Assembly (NCBI GenBank): GCA_023954135.1
Contig: JAMLIN010000004.1
Coordinates: 1 to 64,000, forward strand
Direction of reading: 5' to 3'
Source: Burkholderiaceae bacterium
Lineage (GTDB): Bacteria; Pseudomonadota; Gammaproteobacteria; Burkholderiales; Burkholderiaceae_E
Length of the DNA: 64,000 nt
This document shows positions 36,354 to 45,767 of this stretch, piece after piece. Made by a program: the position numbers and the translations under genes. The notes beneath the pieces were generated by a model. It did no database searches. It had not been told where the DNA came from and was given only the letters and a program-made list of their open reading frames with translations. The stretch's first letter is position 1. Every line of letters starts with the position of its first letter.

Positions 36354-37352
36354 TCAGGGGACGACGGCCGCCCGCGGGCTTGCGCCATGCCTGGGCAGGC
36401 CACGATCGATCCGCTCGTGGACGGCCCGGTTGCGCCCCGCGCTCTTGGCGCGGTACAGGGCCCGGTCGGTGGCATCGAACAGGTCCTGCGGCGCCTCGTC
36501 CAGTGGCGCTCCGACGGTGGCCACCCCGACGCTGACCGTGATGGGCTCGCGGGCCGGGCCGAAACGCATGCCGAGATCCTCGACGGAGCGCCGGACGCCC
36601 TGGGCGATCCGTTCGGCGGCCTCGTAGTCGGTCTCGCCCAGTATCAGCGCGAACTCGTCGCCACCGAGACGAGCCGCGAGATCGCCGGGCCGCCTCGCGT
36701 ATCCGGACAGGACCTCCGCGATGCGCACCAGACAGCGGTCGCCCGCGATATGGCCACGGGCATCGTTGTATTCCTTGAACGAGTCGACATCGATCTCGAG
36801 CAGGCTGATCGGCGTGCGCCGACGCAGGCTGCGACGCATCTCGGCATCGAGCGTCTCGTCGAAACGCCGCCGGTTCGCCAGACCCGTCAGCGGATCATGG
36901 TGCGCCAGCTGCCAGGCTTCGTCTTCCGCCCGGCGCCTTTCGGTGATGTCGAAGTGGGAGATCACGAAGAGCGGATCGGCCTGCCCATCGAGCCGGTTGG
37001 CCCGCATCAGAACCCAGCGCTGCGATCGCGGGCCCTTCATCGGATACTCGAACCGGAACTCGCGTCGTCTGCCCGCGAGAAGCATCAGGAGACCACGGAC
37101 GGCATCGGCGACCTGCCGGTCGCCGGGTGCGCCCGATGCAAGCAGAAGATCGGCGTAGGCCCTGCCGCGGCGAGTGAGTGCGGCGGAGATGCCGACGAGC
37201 CGCGCATGGCGCAGCCAGGCCGCATTGAGATCGACGATCGCTCCGGACCCGTCGATGATCGCGACCTGGTCGGCCAGTGAATCCAGCACCAGCGTGTGCA
37301 GCGCGCTACGACTTCGCACGATCTGTCGCCTTTGCTCGGATACTTCCTGCAT
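36354..37352 (-). CDS. PAS-GGDEF diguanylate cyclase
   Basis: A 332-residue paralogue of the cyclase at 34277, with a PAS sensor (from LHTLVLDSLADQVAIIDGSG) and a GGDEF domain. RLGGDEFALILGE is intact and RPGD marks the allosteric site, so product feedback is expected. The start at 37352 is the first ATG before the conserved part; upstream frame to 38171 is a shadow of the crotonase gene. Neither cyclase has a visible membrane helix, so both probably sense a cytoplasmic signal. Confidence 0.92.
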   Translation of the reverse strand: MQEVSEQRRQIVRSRSALHTLVLDSLADQVAIIDGSGAIVDLNAAWLRHARLVGISAALTRRGRAYADLLLASGAPGDRQVADAVRGLLMLLAGRRREFRFEYPMKGPRSQRWVLMRANRLDGQADPLFVISHFDITERRRAEDEAWQLAHHDPLTGLANRRRFDETLDAEMRRSLRRRTPISLLEIDVDSFKEYNDARGHIAGDRCLVRIAEVLSGYARRPGDLAARLGGDEFALILGETDYEAAERIAQGVRRSVEDLGMRFGPAREPITVSVGVATVGAPLDEAPQDLFDATDRALYRAKSAGRNRAVHERIDRGLPRHGASPRAAVVP

Positions 37353-37543
37353 TCTGCTCCCGGAAACGACGCCTCGACAATGGGTCGGCGGTTCCGCCCC
37401 GGCCTTACGGGCGGCGCGCCCACCGGCCACGTCGGCATCGGAGCAATTCGCAGGCCCGCCACCGGCGCCGGGAGCAGCGGCGCCCGCGCCCCCGCGCGCC
37501 CCGGATCGAGGCGGGCGGAAAACTCCGCGACAGGAAACGTTAC

Positions 37544-38350
37544 TCAGCGTGCCGACTGGAACACCGGCGCGCGCTTTTCCTTGTGGGCGGCCAGCGTTTC
37601 GCGCTGGTTCGGCGAGCCGAGCAGCTTCATCTGCTCGACCGACTCCAGCACGAGCGCATCGTGGGCATTCGCGCATTCGCTGTTCCAGATCCGCTTGGCC
37701 GCCTCGATCGCATGCGGGCTGTGGCCGGCGATCTCGCGGGCGGTCGCGTGCGCGGCCTCGTAGGGATCCGTGCAGACTCGTGTCGCGAAACCGTATTCCA
37801 GCGCCTCCTGGCCGCTGAAGATCCGGCCGGTGTAGGTCAGCTCGCGAAGGACGTCGTCGCGCGCCAGCGCCCTCATGAGCACCGTGCCGGCCATGTCGGG
37901 CACCAGACCCCAGCGGATCTCCATGATCGACAGCTTCGTCTCGGGATGGATGTAGCGCATGTCCGCCCCGAGCATGACCTGGAAACCGCCGCCGAAGGCG
38001 ACGCCATGGACGGCGGCGATCACCGGCACCGGCATCTCGTGCCAGACCCAGGCCGAGTATTGCGCCTTGTTCGCGACCCCGTGGGTTCGCTCGGCGAGCC
38101 GATCGAGCGGCGGATCGGCCTGCCTCGCATCGCCGCGGTTGGCCAGCCGGTTGAGGTCGATGCCGGCGCAAAAGGCCCGGCCTTCGCCGGACAGCACCAC
38201 GCAGCGGACGTCCGGATTGCCCGCCACCGCGCGGCCGGCTTCGATGAGCGCGGCGAACATCGGATCGTCGAGGGCATTCATCTTGTCGGTACGCACCATG
38301 CGTACATCGGCAACGCCATCGGCGATGTCGATGCGGACTCGATCGTTCAT
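37544..38350 (-). CDS. Enoyl-CoA hydratase/isomerase (crotonase) family protein
   Basis: A 268-residue crotonase. The oxyanion-hole segments are GRAFCAGIDLNRLA and AAVHGVAFGGGFQVMLGADM, and the catalytic acid region reads MEIRWGLVPDMAG. The last contains Glu and Pro/Asp like several non-hydratase crotonases. It hydrates or isomerises an unsaturated acyl-CoA; the exact substrate is not readable. It is a single gene followed by the GGDEF gene 191 bases downstream. Confidence 0.9.
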   Translation of the reverse strand: MNDRVRIDIADGVADVRMVRTDKMNALDDPMFAALIEAGRAVAGNPDVRCVVLSGEGRAFCAGIDLNRLANRGDARQADPPLDRLAERTHGVANKAQYSAWVWHEMPVPVIAAVHGVAFGGGFQVMLGADMRYIHPETKLSIMEIRWGLVPDMAGTVLMRALARDDVLRELTYTGRIFSGQEALEYGFATRVCTDPYEAAHATAREIAGHSPHAIEAAKRIWNSECANAHDALVLESVEQMKLLGSPNQRETLAAHKEKRAPVFQSAR

Positions 38351-38441
38351 TGACTGTCTCCCAGTATTCGGTTTCGGTTCGCCAGGAGCCGCCCGCGGGG
38401 GCGGGCGGCGCTGGTGAAGGATAGCGCGCTTCCGCTTCGGT

Positions 38442-39632
38442 TCAGACCAGCGCTTCGAGCGCGCCGGCGAGCCGGGCGAGATCCGCCTCGTCGTTGAAGA
38501 CGTGCGGCGCGACCCGTACCGAACCGCCGCGCACCGAAACCCGGATCCGCCGCGCCGCCAGCGCCTCGCGCACCGCCGCGGGCGCGAGACCCGGCGGCAG
38601 GCGCACCCCGAAGAGGTTGGCGGCGCGATCGACGGGCGCCGCGATCTCGAACCCGCTCGCCGCCACCCGTTCGGCGAAGCCGGCCTCGATGCCCAGCAGA
38701 TAGTCGCGGATGCGCGCGGGCTGCCATTCGAGCAGCAGCTCGCAGGCAGCGCCCAGCATGCCGATCAGCATGCCGTTGCTGCGCAGGCTGGTGTCGTAGC
38801 GACGCATCCCGGCGGCATAGCGGTCCTGGTAGTCGACCAGCCCGGCGAAGTTCTCGCTGCCGGCGCGCACGAGCCAGCCCTCGTCGAGCGGGCGGCCGTC
38901 GGCGAAGCGCTCCGAGAGCACGACGAAGCCGAGCCCGTAGGACGACAGCATGCTCTTGTAGCAGTGCACCACGAGCACGTCGATGCCCAGCGCCTCGACA
39001 TCGATCGGCATCGCCCCTGCCGTCTGGGTCGCGTCGACCGCGAATACCGCTCCGACGTCCCGGCAGCGCGCCCCGATCCGGGCCAGGTCGAACAGGGTGC
39101 CGTCGGTCCAGTGCGCCTGCTCGATCGAGACCAGCATCGTCCGCTCGTCGATCGCCGCGACGAGCGCATCGTTCCAGCGCTCGGCGCGGCCCAGCCGGCC
39201 GTCGCCGGAGCGCAATGGCCCATCCGGAGCGTCGATCATCCGCAGCTCGACACCGAGCCCCCGCCATCGGCGCCAGGGATAGACGTTGCTCGGGAACTGG
39301 TCGCCGAGCAGCACCACGTTGGCGCCGGCCCGCGGTTCGAGATTCTTCGCGAGCAGCGCGAAGCCGCTGGTCGCGGTCGTCACGAACGCGACATGCTCGG
39401 GATCCGCGCCGACGAGCCGGGCGAGCATCCCCCTCACCCGCTCGGCCGGCTCGAAGAAATCCGCCGCCGTGATGCCGACGGGAAACGCGCGGGCGGCGAT
39501 CGCCGCCATGCCGGCATCGCGCACCCGGTCCGGCAACGGGCCCATGTAGGCGGAATCGAGCCAGCATTCATCGGGATCGAGAGAGAACGCCGCCTTGCGG
39601 CAGGTCAGCGCACCGTCGGCGGATGCAGTCAT
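38442..39632 (-). CDS. Class V aminotransferase-family PLP enzyme
   Basis: A 396-residue PLP enzyme of the cysteine desulfurase / kynureninase / EgtE-like fold. The cofactor lysine is in VVHCYKSMLSSYG, after the aspartate motif FAVDATQTAGAMPI; substrate loop QFPSNVYPWRRW follows the conserved FVTTATSGFALL. Start 39632 (MTASADGALTC) is the first in-frame ATG of a normal-length protein. The reaction could be desulfuration, racemisation or C-S cleavage; it faces a second PLP enzyme divergently. Confidence 0.85.
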   Translation of the reverse strand: MTASADGALTCRKAAFSLDPDECWLDSAYMGPLPDRVRDAGMAAIAARAFPVGITAADFFEPAERVRGMLARLVGADPEHVAFVTTATSGFALLAKNLEPRAGANVVLLGDQFPSNVYPWRRWRGLGVELRMIDAPDGPLRSGDGRLGRAERWNDALVAAIDERTMLVSIEQAHWTDGTLFDLARIGARCRDVGAVFAVDATQTAGAMPIDVEALGIDVLVVHCYKSMLSSYGLGFVVLSERFADGRPLDEGWLVRAGSENFAGLVDYQDRYAAGMRRYDTSLRSNGMLIGMLGAACELLLEWQPARIRDYLLGIEAGFAERVAASGFEIAAPVDRAANLFGVRLPPGLAPAAVREALAARRIRVSVRGGSVRVAPHVFNDEADLARLAGALEALV

Positions 39633-39755
39633 GTCGTCACGGACTCCTTCGTTGCCCCTGCCCGGCAGGAAATCGGATGAGCTTACGCCTCGAGAGCCCT
39701 TCGGGTCATGCCGCGATGGCCGGATCGCACGGCGATGGGTTAGGGTAGCCTCCTC

Positions 39756-40949
39756 ATGCACATCGAGGATGCCGTCATGCCCGCAGTCTCCCGGCCCCAC
39801 CGGTCCGGCCACCCCGTCGATGCCCTGCTCGACTCCCTCGTCGGCAAGCCCGGTTCGCGCCATCTGCTGCCGACACCTAGCCTGCTGGTGGACCTCGACC
39901 GCCTCGAGGCGAACATCGCCCGGATGGCCGAAAGGGCGCGCGTCGCCGGGATCGCGATCAGGCCGCATGCGAAGAGCCACAAGTGCGCCGCGATCGCCCG
40001 GCGACAGCTGGCGGCCGGCGCCGCCGGGATCTGCTGCGCCAAGATCGGCGAGGCGGAGGCGCTCGCGGCCGCCGGCGCCGGGCCGATCCTGCTCACCTCG
40101 CCGATCGTCGGAATCGACCAGGCGAGGCGGGTCGCCGCGCTCGCCCGCGAGCATCCGGCGCTCGCGGTGGTCGTCGACCATCCCGTCCAGGCCCGGGAGC
40201 TCGCCAGCGCCTGCGAGGGCAATGCAGCACCCCTGTCGATACTCATCGATGTCGACGTCGGGCTCGCCCGCACCGGCGTCGCTTCGCCGGCCGATGCCCT
40301 TGAGCTGGCGGCCACGATCGCGGCGGCCGCCCCGCTGCGCCTGGCCGGAGTGCAGGGATACGGCGGCCAGTGGCAGCACATCGCCGGGCTCGCGAAGCGG
40401 CGCGACGCGATCACCGCGGGCATGAAACGCCTGACCGCCGCCGTCGACGCCTTGCGCGAAGCGGGCCACGAGGTGGACTGGGTGACCGGCGGCGGCACCG
40501 GCAGCTTCGCCACCGACGTCGAGCTCGGCGTGCTGACCGAAGTCCAGCCCGGCTCCTACATCTTCATGGATTCGCAGTATCGCGATGCGCTCGGCGAGGA
40601 TGCCGACGGCGAGTTCGAGCAGAGCCTCTTCGTCCAGGCGCGCGTCATCAGCATCAATGCACGATCGCATGTGACGGTCGATGCGGGCCTGAAGGCCTTC
40701 GCCACCGATGGCCCGCTGCCGCGCCCGGCCGCCGGCCGCTACGCCGGTTGCGAGTACTTCTGGTACGGCGACGAGCACGGCGGCCTCGCCCGCCCGCAGG
40801 GCGCTCCGGAACCGGAACTCGCCGAGCGCATCGAATTCATACCGCCGCACGTCGATCCGACGGTCGACCGCTACGACCGGCTCGTCATGGTCCGGGGCGA
40901 CACTGTCGTCGAGGTGGCGGCGATCGAGGCCGGGCGACGGTCGCAGTGA
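39756..40949 (+). CDS. D-threonine aldolase / DSD1-type PLP enzyme
   Basis: A 397-residue fold-type III PLP enzyme with an alanine-racemase N-terminal domain: LLPTPSLLVDLDRLEANI leads to the cofactor lysine in RPHAKSHKC. The C-terminal domain has FIPPHVDPTVDRYDRLVMV, split as FIPPHVDPT and VDRYDRLVMV, where the His and Asp correspond to the divalent-metal site of D-threonine aldolase. An ATG at 39777 is an alternative start. It would cleave a beta-hydroxy-D-amino acid to glycine and aldehyde, or deaminate D-serine-like substrates. Confidence 0.88.
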   Translation: MHIEDAVMPAVSRPHRSGHPVDALLDSLVGKPGSRHLLPTPSLLVDLDRLEANIARMAERARVAGIAIRPHAKSHKCAAIARRQLAAGAAGICCAKIGEAEALAAAGAGPILLTSPIVGIDQARRVAALAREHPALAVVVDHPVQARELASACEGNAAPLSILIDVDVGLARTGVASPADALELAATIAAAAPLRLAGVQGYGGQWQHIAGLAKRRDAITAGMKRLTAAVDALREAGHEVDWVTGGGTGSFATDVELGVLTEVQPGSYIFMDSQYRDALGEDADGEFEQSLFVQARVISINARSHVTVDAGLKAFATDGPLPRPAAGRYAGCEYFWYGDEHGGLARPQGAPEPELAERIEFIPPHVDPTVDRYDRLVMVRGDTVVEVAAIEAGRRSQ

Positions 40950-40950
40950 A

Positions 40951-41415
40951 CTACTGCAACACTCTGCGAAAGAACACCACCCGCTCGGTCTCCGTGAAGC
41001 CCAGGGCGGCATGCATCGCATGGCTGCCGGCGTTCTCCAGGAGCGCGTCGGACGCGAGCTCGCTGCAGCCACGGGCACGCGCCCAGGCCACGACCTCGTT
41101 CATCAATGCGCCGGCCACACCCCGGCGACGGGCGTGCGGAAGCACGAAGAGCCCTTCCACGAAGGCCACCGGCGAGGACTCGGTGCCGTTGACATAGTCG
41201 GTGCGCAGCGACACCTCGGCGAATCCGAGCCGCGCGCCGGTTTCATCGCGCGCGACGAACTGCCCGAAGCGAAACGGATCCTCGGCGATCCGGGCCATCT
41301 CGGCGGCATGCTCCTCGCGGGCCGAATCGGGCCACAGCATCTCGCGCAACGCGAGCCAGTCATCGTCCTGGGGGCCGGCCGGATCGATGATGGCGGGCGG
41401 CGGGTTCTCCGGCAT
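40951..41415 (-). CDS. GNAT acetyltransferase, aminoglycoside 6'-N-acetyltransferase-like
   Basis: A 154-residue GNAT protein resembling the AAC(6')-I group over its length: LALREMLWPDSAREEHAAEM, then LGFAEVSLRTDYVNGTESSP, the acetyl-CoA loop LPHARRRGVAGALM, and CSELASDALLENAGSHAMHA. The start at 41415 follows the family. AAC(6') enzymes acetylate aminoglycoside antibiotics, but chromosomal relatives may have other natural amines as substrates, so resistance is not implied without testing. Confidence 0.85.
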   Translation of the reverse strand: MPENPPPAIIDPAGPQDDDWLALREMLWPDSAREEHAAEMARIAEDPFRFGQFVARDETGARLGFAEVSLRTDYVNGTESSPVAFVEGLFVLPHARRRGVAGALMNEVVAWARARGCSELASDALLENAGSHAMHAALGFTETERVVFFRRVLQ

Positions 41416-41547
41416 GCATGTCTCCACAGCGAACAAGACCACGGGGCCCCGCCCACGGCCACACCCGAGGGGGCGCGACCGGGGCCGGATCCGCCGCCAT
41501 GATACGCAAGGCCGACGCCCGAGAACGCAGGGGAAAACCGGTAGTGG

Positions 41548-42864
41548 CTACTGGAAGCCGGGGCGGCCTCGGCCCGCGGATCCGCGCGCGTCGCGTCGTC
41601 CACCGGCGCCCGGTCCGGGCTTGCGTCCCGGCCCACCGTTCGCACCCGGACGGCCGCCACCCTTCCAGGGCTTGCGCCGGCCGCCGGCCGGCCGCTGGTC
41701 GCGCGACGACGGGCGGAACCGCGCCTCGTGGCCCTCGATCTCGCTAACCTGCACGCTGCGGCCGATCAGGTGCTCGATCTTGCGCAGGGCGAAGACATCC
41801 TCGCGTCCGACGAAGGACAGCGCCTGGCCGGTCGCGCCGGCACGCCCGGTGCGACCGATCCGGTGCACGTAGTCCTCGGCGAACTTCGGCAGCTGGAAGT
41901 TGATGACATGGGTGATGGTGGCGACGTCGATGCCGCGGGCTGCCACGTCGGTGGCCACCAGCACCTTGCACTCGCCGCGGCGCAGTCGGTTGAGGGCACG
42001 GGTGCGATCGCGCTGGCTCAGGTCGCCGTGCAGGGCCTCGGTGGCGAAGCCGTCGCGATGCAGCGCATCGGCGAGCTCCTCGGCATGCCGCTTGGTCGCG
42101 GTGAACACGATCGCCTGGCCGAGGCCGGTGTCCCGCAGGCAGGCCTGCAGCAGACGGTCGCGGTGCCCGGTGTCGTCCACGTAGATCACATGGTCGTCGA
42201 TCGCGGTCTCCTCGACGCCGGCGCGCTCGATCGAAAGCCACTGCGGATCGCGCAACAGCTGCGAGGCGAGCTGGCGGACACCGCGCGACAGCGTCGCGGT
42301 GAAGCACACCGTCTGGCGCGCCGCGGGCACGGCCCGCGCGATCTCGAGGACATCGTCGGAGAAGCCCATGTCGAGCATCCGGTCCGCCTCGTCCAGCACC
42401 AGGGTGTCGATGCGCGACAGGTCGATGCGTCCGCCGCGCAGCTGGTCGATGAAACGGCCCGGCGTGGCCACCAGCACTTCGTGCGGCGCCGCGAGCTGGC
42501 GGTTCTGGATCTGGTAGGAAGCGCCGCCGGTGATGCACACGCTGGTGAAGCGCGGCAGCATGCGGGCGAAGTCCCGGGTGGCGCGCTCCACCTGCTGGGC
42601 CAGCTCGCGCGTCGGCGTCAGAACCAGCACCCGCGGTCCGCGGCCCGGGGCGCCCGGCGCGGTGGCGATCCGGTGCAGGGCCGGCAGCATGAAGGCGGCG
42701 GTCTTGCCGGTGCCGGTGGGCGCCGTGGCGACCAGGTCGGCGCCACCCAGCAGCACGGGAATCGCCGCGGCCTGGATCGGCGTCGGCGAGGCGATCCCGA
42801 GGCGGGCGAGCGCGCGGGACAGGGGCGCGGCAAGGCCGAAGGAATCGAAGGAGGGAACGGTCAT
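41548..42864 (-). CDS. DEAD-box RNA helicase (RhlE-like)
   Basis: A 438-residue ATP-dependent RNA helicase. Motifs in order are the Q motif FDSFGLAAPLSRAL, Walker A APTGTGKT, TPTRELAQQ, TPGR, DEAD in VLDEADRMLDMGF, TAT in FTATLSRG and the second core domain ending HRIGRTGRAG. After residue 380 comes a low-complexity Gly/Arg/Lys-rich tail that probably binds RNA. The start at 42864 gives the usual short N-terminus. These helicases help ribosome assembly or mRNA turnover, often in the cold. Confidence 0.93.
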   Translation of the reverse strand: MTVPSFDSFGLAAPLSRALARLGIASPTPIQAAAIPVLLGGADLVATAPTGTGKTAAFMLPALHRIATAPGAPGRGPRVLVLTPTRELAQQVERATRDFARMLPRFTSVCITGGASYQIQNRQLAAPHEVLVATPGRFIDQLRGGRIDLSRIDTLVLDEADRMLDMGFSDDVLEIARAVPAARQTVCFTATLSRGVRQLASQLLRDPQWLSIERAGVEETAIDDHVIYVDDTGHRDRLLQACLRDTGLGQAIVFTATKRHAEELADALHRDGFATEALHGDLSQRDRTRALNRLRRGECKVLVATDVAARGIDVATITHVINFQLPKFAEDYVHRIGRTGRAGATGQALSFVGREDVFALRKIEHLIGRSVQVSEIEGHEARFRPSSRDQRPAGGRRKPWKGGGRPGANGGPGRKPGPGAGGRRDARGSAGRGRPGFQ

Positions 42865-43238
42865 CGAAGGCTTCCTGAGGGAGCGCGCCCGGGCGTCGCC
42901 GCCCCGCCTGCCGGATCGCGGGGGGCTTGCTCGGGAGATGCGCGCGGGTTCGGCCGCGCAGGGACGCGCGACGGTCGGCGGATCGCATGGGCATCGACGC
43001 CAACCTGAAGCCGGTTTCGGGATGCATCCCGAGCCCGTGGGGCCAGAATTCGATGACTCGGCCCGCGACGCGATGAAAGGCTCGTCACGGGCATTGGCAG
43101 CACAGCCCGCGAAGTATCGCATGTTGCAGTGCAAAAAGCGAGCGCTGGGCTTTCCGGCGGAATCCGGGCCGGTCTGGCGGGCCGGAGTTGTTATCCTCGT
43201 GGATTGCACTGCGCCGGCGGCGCGCCGAGGAGGCACCG
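42865..43238. other. 374-base gene-free divergent region
   Basis: This stretch between the helicase and the esterase contains no supported gene. It must hold both promoters. The only notable element is the 11-base perfect palindrome TTGCA-G-TGCAA at 43124-43134, in a locally AT-richer patch, followed by AAAAA. GAGGAGG at 43227-43233 is the esterase ribosome site. Most of the left part is GC-rich and could be a long helicase leader. Confidence 0.5.
43124..43134. promoter_or_regulatory. Palindrome TTGCA-G-TGCAA, possible regulator site
   Basis: Perfect 5-base arms around one central base, 105 bases upstream of the esterase start and 260 bases upstream of the helicase start. The binding protein is unknown. 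Confidence 0.35.
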
Positions 43239-44198
43239 ATGATAGACCCCGGACTCCTGCCCTTCATCGACATCTGGAACCAGAAGTGGGCACGCGCCGC
43301 GCCCGATGCGACACCGGGCGACCGGCGCGAGCTGGCCGAGGCCATCGGCAGGGAAATGCGCATGCCGACCCCGCCCGATGTCGACGCCGAGGCGGTGCAC
43401 TGGGTCGATACGCCGGCGAGCCGGGTCCGGCTGAGGGTCTTCAGGCATCGCGACGGCGGCGCCCAGCCGGGCCTGGTCTACATGCACGGGGGCAGCTGGA
43501 TCCAGGGCAGCCCCGAGACCCACTGGGACATCACCGCCCGGATCGCCTCCTGGAACCGGCAGACCGTGCTCAGCGTCGACTACGCCAAGTCCCCCGAGCA
43601 TCCCTTCCCGGCGGCGCTCGAGCAATGCACCGCGGTGCTCGGCTGGACCTTCGAGAACGCCCGGGCGCTCGGCGTCGACCCGGGCCGGATCGCGATCGGC
43701 GGCGATTCCGCCGGCGGCAATCTCGCGGCTGCCGTGACCCTGAAGATGCGCGGCAGCGACCGGCAGCCGCACGCGCAGTTGCTGATCTATCCGCCGACCG
43801 CCTTCGTGCGCAACCGTCCTTCGTACCTGGAGAACGCCGACGGCCCGATCATCCGGGTGGCGGACATGCCGAGCATCGACGCCATGTACTGCCCGGATCC
43901 GAACGACCTGCGCCATCCGCTGGCCGCGCCCTTGCTGGCCACCGACCACTCGCGCCTGCCGCCGGCGTTCATCGCCGTCGCCGAGCATGATCCGCTGCGC
44001 GACGACGGGATCGCCTATGCCGACGCGCTGCGCCGCGCCGGCGTGCCGGTCGATCTCGACCCCGGCACAGGCCTCATCCACGGTTACCTGCGGGCGATCG
44101 GCCACTGCGATGCCTGCGGCGCGGCCCTGGAGCGGATGTGCGCCTGGCTGGCCCGCCAGGAGGGGCGCCGGGCGATCCCCGTGCGCAAGGCCTCCTGA
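43239..44198 (+). CDS. Alpha/beta hydrolase, hormone-sensitive-lipase-like esterase
   Basis: A 319-residue esterase of family IV. The oxyanion motif is MHGGSW, the nucleophile serine is in GGDSAGGNLA, and the catalytic Asp and His are in AEHDPLRDDG and GLIHGYL. The start at 43239 has GAGGAGG upstream and removes 17 residues of a longer frame. It probably hydrolyses short-chain acyl or lactone esters. The convergent Opu-type gene ends 21 bases downstream. Confidence 0.9.
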   Translation: MIDPGLLPFIDIWNQKWARAAPDATPGDRRELAEAIGREMRMPTPPDVDAEAVHWVDTPASRVRLRVFRHRDGGAQPGLVYMHGGSWIQGSPETHWDITARIASWNRQTVLSVDYAKSPEHPFPAALEQCTAVLGWTFENARALGVDPGRIAIGGDSAGGNLAAAVTLKMRGSDRQPHAQLLIYPPTAFVRNRPSYLENADGPIIRVADMPSIDAMYCPDPNDLRHPLAAPLLATDHSRLPPAFIAVAEHDPLRDDGIAYADALRRAGVPVDLDPGTGLIHGYLRAIGHCDACGAALERMCAWLARQEGRRAIPVRKAS

Positions 44199-44219
44199 GG
44201 AACCCCGTTACACGGCGCA

Positions 44220-45767
44220 TCAGGAAACAGGGCTTCGGCGCAGCCCGCGCGGCGTCAGCCCGCGCTCGATCAGCTCGAACACGCCCTGCATCGCCAGCGC
44301 GAGCAGGGCCGCCGGGACGGCTCCCTGCATGATCAGCCCGATGTCGTCGAGGCGGATGCCGGTCAGGATCGGCTGGCCGTAGCCGCCGGCGCCTATCAGC
44401 GCGCCGAGCGTCGCGGTGCCGACGTTGATGACCGCCGCGATCTTCACGCCGGCCAGGATGGAGCGCAGCGCCAGCGGCAGCTCGACCCGCCACAGGCGTG
44501 CCCCCGAGGACAGGCCGAGCGCCGCGGCCGACTCGGCGAGCGAGGGCTCGATGCCGGCCAGGCCGGCGTGCGTGTTGCGCACGATCGGCAGCAGGCTGTA
44601 GAGAAAGAGCGCCGCTATCGCCGGCAGGGCGCCGATGCCGAACACGGGGATCATGAACACGAAGAGCGCGAGCGACGGCACGGTCTGCAGGATGCCCGTC
44701 AGGCCGAGCACGGCCTGGCCGAGCCGGCGATGGCGGGCGGCCAGCACCCCCAGCGGCACCGCCAGCAGGATTGCGAACGCAAGCGAGATCCCGACCAGCG
44801 CCAGGTGCTGCAAGGTGTGATCGAGCATGGCCGATCCGGACGAGGATCCGCGGCCCCTGGCGCCAGCGCCGGCGTCGAGGCCGAGGAAGCGGGCGGCGAT
44901 GATGGCCTCCCCTTCGCCGTCGATCTTCACGGCCTTGTTCATCGCCTGCATCGCGCCGGCATCGATCGTCCCGGCCAGCCCGTCCAGGGCCGCGACGAAT
45001 CGGGGCGCGCGTGACCCCAGATCCAGCCGGAACAGGTACACCGCCTGGTAGCTCGGGAAGTAGCGGCGATCGTCGCGCAGGACGCGCAGGCGATGATGGG
45101 CGATCTCGGCATCGGTGGTGTAGAGGTCGATCGCATCGACCGCCCCGGATGCGAGGGCGCGATACGCGAGCGCGTGATCCATCCCGCGCGCATCCATCGG
45201 CAGCCGGTAGGCGGCCTTCAGCCCGGGCCAGCCGTCGACGCGATCCATGAACTCGTTCGAGAGTGCGACCCTGATGTCCGGATGTCCGGCGAGATCGGAG
45301 ATGTCGCGGATTCCCAGGCCTTGCGCCTGATCCTCCCGCATGCCGATCGCATAGCTGTTGTCGAAGCCGAGCGGATCGCTCATGCCGATGCCGAGCTCCC
45401 GCAGTCGTGCGCGCAGCAGATGGATGCCGGCATCGGTCGGGACGTCGCGCAGCAGCTCGTGGGCGAGCGTGCCGGTGTATTCCGCATAGGCGTCGATCTC
45501 GCCCTCGACGAGGGCACGCCACAGGATGCGGGTGCCGCCGAGGCTGCGCCGGTGCGCCGCTTCGATGCCATCGCGGTTCGCGGCGAGCCGCGCGATCTCG
45601 CCGAGTATCACCGCCTCGGTGAAGTCCTTGGAGCCGATCGTCACCGCGGACATCGCGGCCGGCATGCTGCCGGCCGCCGCCCGCCCGTCCGCACCGGCGG
45701 CAGCGCTCCCGTTCGCAGCCGCAAGCATCGGCAGGCACAGCAGCGCGAGGACGAGCCGCCACATCAT
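44220..45767 (-). CDS. Opu-type ABC transporter, fused substrate-binding protein and permease
   Basis: A 515-residue fusion. After a signal peptide, residues about 40-290 are an osmoprotectant-type binding domain (VTIGSKDFTEAVILGEI; LDAYAEYTGTLAH-like; TTDAEIAHHRLRVLRDD). Residues about 305-505 are a permease domain with five helices and the EAA loop ESAAALGLSSGARLWRVELP. Such fused proteins resemble OpuF-like importers of glycine betaine, choline or related compounds. It shares an ATGA overlap with its ATPase gene at 45764-45767. Since the binding domain is N-terminal, it faces the periplasm and no separate receptor is needed. Confidence 0.9.
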   Translation of the reverse strand: MMWRLVLALLCLPMLAAANGSAAAGADGRAAAGSMPAAMSAVTIGSKDFTEAVILGEIARLAANRDGIEAAHRRSLGGTRILWRALVEGEIDAYAEYTGTLAHELLRDVPTDAGIHLLRARLRELGIGMSDPLGFDNSYAIGMREDQAQGLGIRDISDLAGHPDIRVALSNEFMDRVDGWPGLKAAYRLPMDARGMDHALAYRALASGAVDAIDLYTTDAEIAHHRLRVLRDDRRYFPSYQAVYLFRLDLGSRAPRFVAALDGLAGTIDAGAMQAMNKAVKIDGEGEAIIAARFLGLDAGAGARGRGSSSGSAMLDHTLQHLALVGISLAFAILLAVPLGVLAARHRRLGQAVLGLTGILQTVPSLALFVFMIPVFGIGALPAIAALFLYSLLPIVRNTHAGLAGIEPSLAESAAALGLSSGARLWRVELPLALRSILAGVKIAAVINVGTATLGALIGAGGYGQPILTGIRLDDIGLIMQGAVPAALLALAMQGVFELIERGLTPRGLRRSPVS

